Below are positions 53,701-61,962 of a stretch of 64,000 nt of DNA, piece by piece (the first letter of the stretch is position 1; every line of letters starts with the position of its first letter). A program made the translations under genes and the position numbers. Source of the stretch: Hyphomicrobium nitrativorans NL23 (GTDB taxonomy: Bacteria > Pseudomonadota > Alphaproteobacteria > Rhizobiales > Hyphomicrobiaceae); assembly GCF_000503895.1 (NCBI RefSeq), contig NC_022997.1, forward strand, positions 1,694,501-1,758,500. The letters are read 5' to 3'. The notes beneath the pieces were generated by a model. The model searched no databases. It saw nothing but the letters and a program-made list of their open reading frames with translations, and was not told where the DNA came from.

Positions 53701-54078
53701 TTTGTCCGAAGCTCGTCCGTCTCTAGGCTGTTGGTGGAGCAACCCTGCGAAAGGCTGCAGGATGCCCGTTTTATTGGGCTGGGGCCTGTCGCGGGTCAAG
53801 CCCCGGGTGTGCCGAAAGGGCCGCAATCCCGAGAGTTTTTCGGCGTTTCGTTCATGCCCCGAAACAATCTACGCCGTTGTTTTAGCGAGCTTCTTGCCCT
53901 GAAATGAGCTTCTTGCGTTGCGGAGGCACCCTTGCGAGAGCCTCGCGAAGGGGGTCAGAATCGCCTAATCTGGGCTCATACCGCCAATGCCCAATCGCGG
54001 ACAGGGTGAGCATGCTCACCACTTACGCTGAGGGAGGGGAAGACCCCATCCTCACGTGGTTGCCATAAACTCTCTCTC
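53701..54078. other. 378-base region without a recognised gene
   Basis: Upstream of yebC and downstream of the YmdB-like gene, both on the minus strand. It contains a perfect 16-base palindrome GGTGAGCATGCTCACC at 54005-54020 and a CT-repeat (CTCTCTCTCTCAC) at 54070-54083. No coding frame with family features was seen. Confidence 0.4.
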
Positions 54079-54903
54079 TCACTCGACCCAGAAGAGCGGC
54101 TCGGTAGGCTCCAGAACGCCACCGAGCCGCAAGCTTTTTACGCGCACGGCGAGGCCGGTCGCGTCGTCCGTCTCGACCGCGAGGCCCGAGACCGTCGCGG
54201 GGCCGAGCGCAGGCTCGAAGCGCTCGCGCGGGAGACGGGTGAGGAAGCGGTTCAGGGGTTCCTCGGTGTCCATGCCCAGTACCGAATTGTAGTCTCCGCA
54301 CATGCCCGCGTCCGACATGTAGGCCGTGCCGCCGGGAAGGATGCGCTCGTCGGATGTCGGCGTGTGCGTGTGGGTGCCGACAACGAGACTCGCGCGGCCG
54401 TCGACGAAATGGCCGAGCGCCTGCTTTTCGCTTGTCGCTTCGGCGTGGAAGTCGATCAGGATCGCATCGGCGCCGGATTTCAATGCGCAGGCGGTGAGCT
54501 CGCGGTCGATAGCGCGGAACGGGCAATCGATCTCCGTCATGAACACGCGGCCCATGGCGTTGATGACGAGCACGTCGGCGCCGTTCTTTGCGCGGATGAG
54601 GGCTGCACCGCGTCCGGGGGTGCCGGGCGGAAAGTTGAGCGGGCGGATCAGGCGCTCCTGGCGCGCGATGTAGACGAGCGTTTCCTTCTGGTCGAAGGCG
54701 TGGTTGCCAAGGGTTACGGCATCGGCGCCCGCGTCGATCAGTTCTTCGTGGATGCTCTCTGTGATGCCGAAGCCGCCAGCTGCGTTCTCGCCGTTGATGA
54801 CGAGGAAATCGAGCTTGTAGCGTTTGCGGAGACGAGGGATCGCCTCGATTGCGGCGCGGCGGCCCGCACGGCCCACGATGTCGCCGAGGAAGAGCAGGCG
54901 CAT
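54079..54903 (-). CDS. YmdB-like metallophosphoesterase (TIGR00282 type)
   Basis: 274 residues. Metal ligands in LFLGDIVGRAGR, VINGENAAGGFG, TLGNHAFDQ and VVGTHTHTPTSDERILPGG, characteristic of the YmdB family, which hydrolyses 2',3'-cyclic nucleotides in Bacillus. Sits 19 bases after the 5-FCL gene on the same strand, as in many alphaproteobacteria. Confidence 0.93.
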   Translation of the reverse strand: MRLLFLGDIVGRAGRRAAIEAIPRLRKRYKLDFLVINGENAAGGFGITESIHEELIDAGADAVTLGNHAFDQKETLVYIARQERLIRPLNFPPGTPGRGAALIRAKNGADVLVINAMGRVFMTEIDCPFRAIDRELTACALKSGADAILIDFHAEATSEKQALGHFVDGRASLVVGTHTHTPTSDERILPGGTAYMSDAGMCGDYNSVLGMDTEEPLNRFLTRLPRERFEPALGPATVSGLAVETDDATGLAVRVKSLRLGGVLEPTEPLFWVE

Positions 54904-54922
54904 CAGAGGTGGCCTTTGATTG

Positions 54923-55561
54923 TCATGCGGCTTCGCACTTCAGCGGGCCTGAGGGGGTCAGTATCCAATCGAGGCGTTCGTCATAATCCACGTGGGGGAC
55001 GGCGTCGACCCGCTGCTCGTCGAAGGCAATGCCAATGGAAACGATCGGTTTCAGCGCGCGGAGGCGGGCGAGTGTGCGGTCGTAGAAGCCGCCGCCGTAG
55101 CCCAGCCGGTAGCCGCGAGAATCGAACGCGAGAAGGGGGCCGAGGACGATATCGGGGTCGACGGTTTCAGCCGTCGGAAGGGGCTCGCGGATGCCCCACA
55201 TGGTCTCGCCAAGCGGCTCGCCCGGCGACCAGGCGCGGAACACGAGGGGCTTGCCTTTGCCTTCCATGACGGGAAGCGCGAGCCGGTAGCCTTCGCTTTC
55301 GAGCCGTGTCATCAGCGGTGTGAGGTCGATTTCGTCGCCGATGCCGAGAAAGCCCGACACGATGGCCGGTGCGTTCCGCCCGGCAAAAGCGATGCCGTGC
55401 CCTGCGATGGTCTCGGCGGTGGCTGCGCCCGCTTTCGCAAAGGCTTCGCTGCGCACGGCCTTGGCGCGGCGGCGCAGATCCTTCTTGAGCTCGTCGACGG
55501 ACGGGGATGGCGTGAGATCAGTCAAGGCGCGATCGTTTCGGGAATAGGGCGTTTCGGGCAT
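54923..55561 (-). CDS. ygfA: 5-formyltetrahydrofolate cyclo-ligase
   Basis: 212 residues. Converts 5-formyl-THF to 5,10-methenyl-THF with ATP. The N-terminal helix KKDLRRRAKAVRSEAF and the C-terminal signature LLAFDSRGYRLGYGGGFYDRTLARL are diagnostic. In proteobacteria this gene commonly lies just downstream of 6S RNA, and such an RNA is found here. The ATG at 55561 or 55573 may be used. Confidence 0.93.
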   Translation of the reverse strand: MPETPYSRNDRALTDLTPSPSVDELKKDLRRRAKAVRSEAFAKAGAATAETIAGHGIAFAGRNAPAIVSGFLGIGDEIDLTPLMTRLESEGYRLALPVMEGKGKPLVFRAWSPGEPLGETMWGIREPLPTAETVDPDIVLGPLLAFDSRGYRLGYGGGFYDRTLARLRALKPIVSIGIAFDEQRVDAVPHVDYDERLDWILTPSGPLKCEAA

Positions 55562-55582
55562 GTGGGCTGGCAAAGAAGCAAA

Positions 55583-55739
55583 GTGCCGCGGTGGCCGTTG
55601 GAACGGTTGATCTCGCCGGGTCCCTACAAATGTAAGGTGGGCGCCATATGTCCGGGGCCACGGCCCCGGCCAGGGACAGCTCCCAGGCAGATCTTATAGG
55701 CCCTGGAGATTCATGTGTTCCTGACGAACCCCGCAGCAC
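55583..55739 (-). ncRNA. ssrS: 6S RNA candidate
   Basis: About 157 bases on the minus strand. The ends pair: GTGCTGCGG (5') with CCGCGGCAC (3'), nine base pairs with one G-U. Inside are a partly unpaired region, an inner helix around CTCCAGGGCC and TCCCTGG, and a terminal hairpin CCGGGGCC-GT-GGCCCCGG. Closing stem, large internal bubble and apical hairpin are the 6S RNA plan, by which the RNA mimics an open promoter and binds RNA polymerase. Position directly upstream of the 5-FCL gene is the conserved place for 6S RNA. The 3' part overlaps the region just before the 5-FCL start. Ends are approximate. Confidence 0.72.
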
Positions 55740-55777
55740 TAGCTATGTAAGCGCAGCCTCGGGAAAAAGCGAGAGGA

Positions 55778-56100
55778 TCAGTCGCCACGCTCGACGACGC
55801 CGCCGAGGCGCTCGATCACCCAATCGATACGGTTGGCGACGGCGCTGCGGCTTTCTTCGAGAGCGGCAATGCGCATGTGTGCGGCCTCAAGATCCGATTT
55901 GAGGCGGTCGCGTTCCTGCTCCAGCGATTTGATCCGTGTTTCGAGGCGCGCAGGGGGGCGCCCGTATCCGCCCGCTTGGATGCCGCGGCCGCCTTCGGTG
56001 CTGCAATCTTTGGTGCTGCCGGCGCCTTGGAGGCGGCAGGTGTCTTGGAGCGGGTGCGGCTTGTTGCGCGCTTCACCTTCTCCTTCGCTCGTGGAGCCAT
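55778..56100 (-). pseudogene. Small Lys/Ala-rich coiled-coil protein, apparently frameshifted
   Basis: From the ATG at 56100 the frame gives a Lys/Ala/Pro-rich N-terminus (MAPRAKEKVKRATSRTRSKT...). A different frame then carries a coiled coil (RLETRIKSLEQERDRLKSDL, later LEESRSAVANRIDWVIERLGG) to the stop at 55778. The change falls at a run of six C (55953-55958 on the plus strand as G6); one more base there would join the two parts into a ~107-residue protein. The slot, next to 6S RNA, is where relatives carry short coiled-coil and ZapA-type genes. No intact ZapA was seen. Confidence 0.55.
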
Positions 56101-56376
56101 GATCTTCCCCGCCTAACTCCCTCAATGCGGCCAGTTTTGGCCGGGTCCCCTCGGGCCCGCCTCACCATAGGAAATCCAATCAGGCGGTGCAAGAAACGAC
56201 CCTGCCGGAGCGTTAGCGAGGTCCTACTTTAGGGCGGAAAACCCCGTGTGGCGGCGCGCAGCATTGACAGGGCGGGGGCGCGCCAACTTAATGGCGCCCG
56301 CCCGGCGGCTTTTCAGGCGCTTCGGCCCTCTTTTCCAGCCGCCCGAGACGAACACACCCCGATTGGAGGATCCCTT

Positions 56377-57384
56377 ATGGCTATCAAGGTCGCGATCAAT
56401 GGATTTGGCCGCATCGGCCGCAATGTCTTGCGCGCGATCTACGAGTCGGGCCGCACCGACGTCGAGGTGGTGGCGATCAACGACCTCGGTCCCGTCGAGA
56501 CCAATGCGCATCTCTTGCGCTTCGACAGCGTGCACGGGCGGTTTCCCGGCGAAGTGACGGTCAAGGGCGATTCGCTCGATCTCGGCCGTGGCCCCATCAA
56601 GGTCACGGCGGTGAAGAACCCGGCGGAGCTTCCGCATAAGGAACTCGGCGTCGACATCGCGTTCGAGTGCACCGGCATTTTCGCGAGCAAGGAGAAGGCG
56701 TCCGCCCATCTCACGGCCGGCGCCAAGCGCGTACTCGTTTCGGCGCCTGCGGACGGAGCGGATCTGACCGTCGTTTACGGCGTGAACCACGACAAGCTCA
56801 CGAAGGACCACCTCGTGGTCTCGAACGCGTCGTGCACGACGAACTGTCTCGCGCCGGTGGCCAAGGTGCTCAACGATTTCGTCGGCATCGAGCGCGGCTT
56901 CATGACGACGATCCACAGCTACACGGGCGATCAGCCGACGCTCGATACGCTGCACAAGGATCTCTACCGCGCGCGTGCTGCCGCGCTCGCCATGATCCCG
57001 ACGACGACGGGGGCCGCGAAGGCCGTAGGCCTCGTGCTGCCGGAGCTCAACGGCCGCCTCGACGGCACCTCGATCCGCGTGCCGACGCCGAACGTGTCGG
57101 TGGTGGACTTCAAGTTCGTGGCCAAGAACGAGACCAGCAAGGACGAAATCAACGCGGCGATCAAGGCGGCGGCGTCTCAGCACCTCAAGGGCGTGCTGGG
57201 CGTGACGGATCAGCCGAACGTGTCGATCGACTTCAACCACGATCCGCGCTCGTCGATCTTCCACCTCGATCAGACCAAGGTGCTGGATGGCACGCTGGTG
57301 CGCGTGCTCGCGTGGTACGACAACGAGTGGGGCTTCTCGAACCGCATGTCGGATACGGCCGTTGCGATGGGCAAGCTGCTCTAA
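56377..57384 (+). CDS. gap: Glyceraldehyde-3-phosphate dehydrogenase, type I
   Basis: 335 residues. N-terminal Rossmann motif ([16 protein letters not shown]), catalytic Cys153 in [15 protein letters not shown], catalytic His in [10 protein letters not shown], and the C-terminal [15 protein letters not shown]. Oxidises glyceraldehyde 3-phosphate with NAD+ in glycolysis. GGAGGA precedes the ATG at 56377; the frame extends upstream to 56248 without family similarity. Confidence 0.97.
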   Translation: MAIKVAINGFGRIGRNVLRAIYESGRTDVEVVAINDLGPVETNAHLLRFDSVHGRFPGEVTVKGDSLDLGRGPIKVTAVKNPAELPHKELGVDIAFECTGIFASKEKASAHLTAGAKRVLVSAPADGADLTVVYGVNHDKLTKDHLVVSNASCTTNCLAPVAKVLNDFVGIERGFMTTIHSYTGDQPTLDTLHKDLYRARAAALAMIPTTTGAAKAVGLVLPELNGRLDGTSIRVPTPNVSVVDFKFVAKNETSKDEINAAIKAAASQHLKGVLGVTDQPNVSIDFNHDPRSSIFHLDQTKVLDGTLVRVLAWYDNEWGFSNRMSDTAVAMGKLL

Positions 57385-57408
57385 GCGGAAACGATCCCTC
57401 GGCTTTTG

Positions 57409-57447
57409 AAACGCCCCTTTCTCCACCGGGAGAGAGGGGTGTTTCTT
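57409..57447 (+). terminator. Terminator after gap
   Basis: AAACGCCCCTTTCTCC-ACCG-GGAGAGAGGGGTGTTT with TCTTTT after it. It ends just before the stop of the convergent membrane-protein gene. Confidence 0.75.
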
Positions 57448-57795
57448 TTACAGCCAGTACCAGCCGAGGCCGATGAGGGCGAGGCCGATCAGGAGTGCGA
57501 CGGTTGCGACGACGCTCAGGACCTTCGCGATGAAGTGGCCGATGACGGTGCCCGCGGCGCGGCGCGCCTTGCCCGTGACGGAGGCTTGCCCCGCGATGTC
57601 GCGATATTTTTCTTCGAGGGCTGTCGGGCTTTCGGTCGAACGCTTGCCTCTCGCGACATGCCAGGCGCTGTCCCAGGCGGCGCCGACGAGATCGTAGCGC
57701 GAGACGCGCCACAAAACGAAGAGCGCGACGAGCATGACGCCCGCGCCCCAGATCATCGTCCATTCGCCTGTGCCGAGCTCTGTTGGCATGACCAT
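57448..57795 (-). CDS. Small membrane protein, hypothetical
   Basis: 115 residues with one membrane helix near the N-terminus (MIWGAGVMLVALFVLWRV) and one at the C-terminus (VLSVVATVALLIGLALIGLGWYWL), and a charged ~45-residue loop between. Start may be the ATG at 57795 or 57789; GGAGAG is just upstream. No family recognised. Confidence 0.6.
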   Translation of the reverse strand: MVMPTELGTGEWTMIWGAGVMLVALFVLWRVSRYDLVGAAWDSAWHVARGKRSTESPTALEEKYRDIAGQASVTGKARRAAGTVIGHFIAKVLSVVATVALLIGLALIGLGWYWL

Positions 57796-57879
57796 ATGCT
57801 CTCCGAACGTCGCCTCCGGGCGCGTCGGATCACGGCCCTCGCGAAGGGATGATGCGAGACGGGACGGCGGTCAACAGGA

Positions 57880-58173
57880 TCAGGGCGAGGTGGGTGTGGA
57901 TTTTCCCCGCCACCAGAGGATGAGCAACACGAGGAGCGATCCCGCGAAGGCGGCGACGACATCCCTGAGCGAGATCGTTACGCGTTCGAGGCCGGGCAGC
58001 AGGTTGAGCAACCGGAACAGGAGACCGCCCACAAGCGCGCCGGCGAGCCCAAGGCCCAGATTCTTCCAGAGGCCGAAGCCGCGCTTTTCGCCCTTGGCGA
58101 CGAGCCCTGCGAGGCTGCCGGCGATGAGCCCTACGATGATCCAAACGACGATGTGATCCAGGGTAACGGACAT
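57880..58173 (-). CDS. GlsB/YeaQ/YmgE-like stress membrane protein
   Basis: 97 residues with three hydrophobic segments. The N-terminal IVVWIIVGLIAGSLAGLVAKG and the Gly-rich middle (NLGLGLAGALVGGLLFRLL) are typical of the transglycosylase-associated/GlsB family. General stress association is known for some members; the function is unclear. Confidence 0.82.
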   Translation of the reverse strand: MSVTLDHIVVWIIVGLIAGSLAGLVAKGEKRGFGLWKNLGLGLAGALVGGLLFRLLNLLPGLERVTISLRDVVAAFAGSLLVLLILWWRGKSTPTSP

Positions 58174-58392
58174 GGCGACCTCCCGATGAGGTGTTGCGAA
58201 GCGAACCTTCGGAGAATGAGCCTATCACGGACGAGCCGATAGGGTGCCGGAACCTCTGTCCTGTGTTTTTGTTAACGTGAACCGTTCAGGGATTGTTGAC
58301 CGCATGCTCGGCGGCCCTGGTGAGGTGCGAGCTTGCGGTATAGATTGGTCCAGTGGGGGATTGGCTTTTTTCGACCAACCAGGAGTTTGGTC

Positions 58393-58986
58393 ATGCAGGC
58401 TTCACCCACGACCTATCCGCCGGGCGCCGTTCGGATGCGTCCCATGCTCGATGCGCTTGCCAGAAACTGGTGGGTCATCATGCTGCGCGGCGTGCTGGCC
58501 ATTCTGTTCGGTGTGCTGGCCTTCATCTGGCCGGGCATTACGCTGCTCACGCTGATTTTGCTCTATGCCGGGTTTGCGTTCGCGGACGGTGCGCTGTCGC
58601 TGATCGCAGCCGTGCGCGGCGGGACGCCAACGCCCCGATGGTGGCTGGCGCTTGTCGGCGTGATGGGCATCGGCGTCGGCGTTCTTACAATTTTCTATCC
58701 GCAGATCACCGGCCTTGTGCTGCTGATGTTCATTGCTGCGTGGGCGGTCGTGACGGGTATTCTGCAGATATACGGCGCGATCAAGCTCCGGCATGAGATC
58801 GAGGGCGAATGGTGGCTTGTCGCGAGCGGCGTTCTTTCCGTGGTCTTCGGCGGCTTGCTCGTCGCATGGCCGGGCGCGGGCGCGCTCGCCATGGTGCTCG
58901 TGATCGGCTCGTTCGCGATCATTTTCGGCGGGCTGTTGATCGGCTTCGCGCTGAGGCTACGCAAGCACGCAGCGGTCCGCATTTAA
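58393..58986 (+). CDS. HdeD/DUF308 family membrane protein
   Basis: 197 residues with six short membrane helices in three repeated pairs (NWWVIMLRGVLAILFGVLAFIWPG; ...WWLALVGVMGIGVGVLTIFYPQ; ...WWLVASGVLSVVFGGLLVAWPG), the DUF308 pattern. HdeD is linked to acid resistance in E. coli. The start at 58393 is chosen because the ATG at 58333 lies within non-coding-looking sequence. Confidence 0.88.
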   Translation: MQASPTTYPPGAVRMRPMLDALARNWWVIMLRGVLAILFGVLAFIWPGITLLTLILLYAGFAFADGALSLIAAVRGGTPTPRWWLALVGVMGIGVGVLTIFYPQITGLVLLMFIAAWAVVTGILQIYGAIKLRHEIEGEWWLVASGVLSVVFGGLLVAWPGAGALAMVLVIGSFAIIFGGLLIGFALRLRKHAAVRI

Positions 58987-59007
58987 CGCATTGGGCGAAG
59001 GCGCGCG

Positions 59008-59040
59008 CACGGCCGCGACGACGAATCAGTCGCGGCCGTG
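59008..59040. terminator. Strong hairpin between HdeD-like gene and ruvC
   Basis: CACGGCCGCGAC (59008-59019) pairs perfectly with GTCGCGGCCGTG (59029-59040), a 12-base-pair GC-rich stem. There is no T-run. It ends 13 bases before the ruvC start and may terminate the HdeD-like transcript or hinder ruvC translation. Confidence 0.5.
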
Positions 59041-59053
59041 ATATGGCGTGGCT

Positions 59054-59584
59054 ATGCGGGGGCAGGCACAAATCAGAATCATCGGCATCGACCCGGGGCT
59101 TCGGCGCACCGGCTGGGGCGTCATCGAAACGGATGGCGTCCGGCTGAGCTATGTCTCGTCGGGGCTCGTCACGTCGACTTCGGACGAGGATCTCGCCTAC
59201 CGGCTGCGCGAATTGTTCGAGGGGCTGACGAGCGTCATCGCGGCATCGGGCGCGCGGGAAGCGGCCGTCGAAGAGACGTTCGTGAACGAGAACGCGCGCG
59301 CGACGCTGAAGCTCGGGCAGGCGCGCGGCATGGCGCTGCTCGCGCCCGCCATGCGCGGGCTCGCGATTGCTGAATATGCGCCGAACCTGATCAAGAAAGC
59401 TGTCGTCGGCACCGGGCATGCCGAGAAGCGGCAGGTGCAGGCGATGATCGGCTTCCTGTTACCGAAAGCGCGCTTCGACAGCGCGGACGAAGCGGATGCG
59501 CTCGCGATTGCGATCTGCCACGCGAACCATCGCGGCGCGGCGTCGCTCGCCAAACGGATCGCGAAAGTGGAGGCGCGCGGATGA
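59054..59584 (+). CDS. ruvC: Holliday junction resolvase RuvC
   Basis: 176 residues. Endonuclease that resolves Holliday junctions with RuvAB. First catalytic Asp in [16 protein letters not shown], Glu in [22 protein letters not shown], and C-terminal acidic pair in [14 protein letters not shown]. The ATG at 59054 or a GTG at 59048 may start it. The stop overlaps ruvA by four bases. Confidence 0.95.
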   Translation: MRGQAQIRIIGIDPGLRRTGWGVIETDGVRLSYVSSGLVTSTSDEDLAYRLRELFEGLTSVIAASGAREAAVEETFVNENARATLKLGQARGMALLAPAMRGLAIAEYAPNLIKKAVVGTGHAEKRQVQAMIGFLLPKARFDSADEADALAIAICHANHRGAASLAKRIAKVEARG

Positions 59585-60204
59585 TCGGCCAGCTCAGGGG
59601 CAAGGTGGACGCCATCGGCGAAGCGCACGCCATCATCGATGTGGGCGGGGTCGGCTACGAGGTGCAGCTTTCGACGCGCACGCTGCGCAATCTCAAGCTC
59701 GGCGAGGAGGTGGTGCTGACCATCGATACGCACGTGCGCGAGGATGCGATCCGGCTGTTCGGCTTCAAGAGCGAAGTCGAGCGGAGCTGGTTCCGCACGC
59801 TCCAGAACGTGCAGGGCGTGGGCTCCAAGGTGGCGCTGGGCGTGCTTGGCGTGATGAGCACGCAGGAGCTTGCGAACGCGGTGGCGCTCGGGAATTTCGC
59901 GGCGGTGGAGCAGGCGCCGGGCGTCGGCAAGAAGCTCGCGCAGCGGATCGTGACGGAGCTCAAGGACAAGGCGCCGGCACTGTCGGTTGCGGGGCTCAAC
60001 GTGCCGCAGACGGGGCCGAGCGCAGGTGCATCCGACGTGCCGGTCGAGGGGCAGGCGGCGGCGGAGGCCATCTCGGCCCTCACCAATCTCGGTTACAATC
60101 CGGCGCAGGCGTCCGCCGCGGTGGCCGCGGCGGTGACGGAGCTTGGGGTGGAAGCCGACACGGCGAAGCTGATCCGGCGCGGCTTGAAGGAACTGGCGCG
60201 GTAG
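59581..60204 (+). CDS. ruvA: Holliday junction DNA helicase subunit RuvA
   Basis: 207 residues. Domain I begins [28 protein letters not shown], helix-hairpin-helix domain II has [16 protein letters not shown] and [19 protein letters not shown], and domain III at the C-terminus is a RuvB-binding UBA-like fold ([14 protein letters not shown]). Coupled to ruvC by overlap. ruvB is 1.7 kb downstream rather than adjacent. Confidence 0.95.
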   Translation: MIGQLRGKVDAIGEAHAIIDVGGVGYEVQLSTRTLRNLKLGEEVVLTIDTHVREDAIRLFGFKSEVERSWFRTLQNVQGVGSKVALGVLGVMSTQELANAVALGNFAAVEQAPGVGKKLAQRIVTELKDKAPALSVAGLNVPQTGPSAGASDVPVEGQAAAEAISALTNLGYNPAQASAAVAAAVTELGVEADTAKLIRRGLKELAR

Positions 60205-60315
60205 TCTTGTCGCCGCGGGCGAACGCGACGGGCGCGTTTCGGAAGCCTTGCAAAGGGAACCCCTGCGGCTAACCTTACGGCAAACTGAATTCCTCTTTTT
60301 ATCGCGGGGGCTGTT

Positions 60316-60828
60316 TTGCGCACGTCTGCTGTTGTCGTGGCTGTCGGACTGCTGGCTGTGTCGATCGTGGCGGGCTACGCCCTGCTCTTTGACGGCGGAG
60401 AAAAACGCGAGACCGCGTCCGCGCCGGAAATCGTCGCAACCAAACCCCAGCTTTATTGCGTTTTCTTTCGCTTGTCGGGGAAGGAGCCGCGGGTGGAATT
60501 CCTGTTCAACGTCGACCGCGAAGAGCGCCTTCATTTCCGGCAGCTCTATCTCATCGAGCTGAATGGATCGGAACGCTCAGTGGATGCGAAGCAGCCGCCG
60601 TTCCCGGAGTGGGCGTTCGACGGTTCGGTCCATCCTTCGCAATTGAGTTCAGAGATCAGGGTCGTCGATAATACGGCTGCCGGGTTTCACCAGGAGCCGA
60701 TTACGATCTCGATCTACGATTACGAACCGGCCACAGCCGCGCGTCAGGAATTCGAAGCGGGCTTGAAAAGCATTCATTATCAAAACCTCGCCGGGCGGTG
60801 TACCAACGTTCAAGTTCAACGGGATTGA
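60316..60828 (+). CDS. Membrane-anchored hypothetical protein
   Basis: 170 residues. N-terminal membrane helix or signal anchor (TSAVVVAVGLLAVSIVAGYALLF) and a soluble beta-rich part with two Cys (PQLYCVFFRL and LAGRCTNVQ) near its ends. TTG start with GGGGG upstream. No family recognised. It is followed 4 bases later by another small membrane gene; both lie between ruvA and ruvB. Confidence 0.65.
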   Translation: MRTSAVVVAVGLLAVSIVAGYALLFDGGEKRETASAPEIVATKPQLYCVFFRLSGKEPRVEFLFNVDREERLHFRQLYLIELNGSERSVDAKQPPFPEWAFDGSVHPSQLSSEIRVVDNTAAGFHQEPITISIYDYEPATAARQEFEAGLKSIHYQNLAGRCTNVQVQRD

Positions 60829-60832
60829 TCCG

Positions 60833-61084
60833 ATGTGCAAGCTGTTCTCGTTTCCCGTGTGGCTCGTGCTGTCGCTGATCTGGACGGGCCTTGTGGCCTA
60901 TTACGGGTTCATGAACGCGCCCTACGTGCCGCTCGACATTTCCGCCAACGATCCTGGCACCATCGAAGCGCTGAACGCTGCCACGCTCAGGCACGCGTTG
61001 TTCTTCGGTGCGCTGGCTGCCGTGCCGCCGCTGATCGCGCTTCTGTTCGGCCGGCTCGTTTGCCGGTCCCGTAGCCGGACTTGA
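60833..61084 (+). CDS. Small two-helix membrane protein
   Basis: 83 residues with two membrane helices (FPVWLVLSLIWTGLVAYYGFM and ALFFGALAAVPPLIALLFGRLV) and a short loop between. No family recognised. Probably co-transcribed with the preceding gene; a hairpin terminator follows. Confidence 0.65.
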   Translation: MCKLFSFPVWLVLSLIWTGLVAYYGFMNAPYVPLDISANDPGTIEALNAATLRHALFFGALAAVPPLIALLFGRLVCRSRSRT

Positions 61085-61093
61085 CGGCGAAAG

Positions 61094-61127
61094 ACGCGCC
61101 CGGGATGTTTGCATCCCGGGCGCGTTT
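61094..61127. terminator. Terminator-like hairpin
   Basis: ACGCGCCCGGGATG-TTT-GCATCCCGGGCGCGTTT forms a long GC-rich stem between convergent genes. The T-runs are short in both directions, so efficiency is uncertain. Confidence 0.7.
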
Positions 61128-61144
61128 GTCTGTCGATGGCCGGA

Positions 61145-61648
61145 TCAGGCGGCGCCGGGGCCGGGATCGTCGTTGTCGGACGCCATGTCCGCGTCGGTGC
61201 CCAGCGACTTTTTCCAGTGCGGCTGGAACTGGACGACGGCACCCGCTTCCTCGCCGCGCTTCGCGGCTTCGGGCTGATAGACAACCTTGATCAGCTTGAT
61301 CGGCTCGATGATCCCGTTCGGCTTGCGCAGCGGAAACACGTCACCCTCCTTCAGGCCCAGCAGCGCGAGGCCGCGAGGCGTCGTGATGGGAAGTGCGTTG
61401 CCGGGGTTCGATGCCTTCTCGTCGCGGGTCAGGATGCGCTCCTCGGTGAAGCCGCCGCCGATGCTGATCTCGACGCGGCTGTCGATGGTCGCGACACGGC
61501 GGTCGACGGTGTGGTCGAGGAGCAGATTGGCGTTTTCGAGCTTCCCCCGCAGGAGGGCGAGATAATCCTCGTCCTGGTCCTTGGAGTTCAAAAGCGACTG
61601 CAGGTAGGCGGAATCTTTTGCGGTAATGTGGTTTTGGATCGATGACAT
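61145..61648 (-). CDS. GreA/GreB C-terminal domain protein (Rnk-like)
   Basis: 167 residues. The C-terminal part (ISIGGGFTEERILTRDEKASNPGNALPITTPRGLALLGLKEGDVFPLRKPNG) has the FKBP-like GreA/GreB fold with the PLG/LLGLKEGD pattern. The N-terminal part is a short helical segment (DSAYLQSLLNSKDQDEDYLALLRGKLENANLL) like the coiled coil of Rnk or GreA. Rnk-type proteins bind RNA polymerase. The start at 61648 is preferred over 61675. Confidence 0.75.
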   Translation of the reverse strand: MSSIQNHITAKDSAYLQSLLNSKDQDEDYLALLRGKLENANLLLDHTVDRRVATIDSRVEISIGGGFTEERILTRDEKASNPGNALPITTPRGLALLGLKEGDVFPLRKPNGIIEPIKLIKVVYQPEAAKRGEEAGAVVQFQPHWKKSLGTDADMASDNDDPGPGAA

Positions 61649-61962
61649 CGCAAGCTCCGGTGGCCCGGTGCGCATGGCGGCCGGGACGAACGAATTCGGG
61701 TTTTGAGGATGTGAAAGGCTTAACCCTGGCTCGGCCGGCCAAAGGGCTTGCCGAACCAGGGCTACGGTCCTGCGACGAGAAAACCTGTGCGGGATTTTTG
61801 CGGTCTGGCCACGGCGCTTCTATCTCAAACGGAGCTACGTCAAACCATATAGATACCAGATCATTCCGTTTTAAGGGAGGGGCGGAGTGCCCCGGCAGAG
61901 AGTGCGCCCGGTGTTGCGGTGCCGCGCTTGACGAAGGTGACGAATAGCGCCACGAACAAAAC

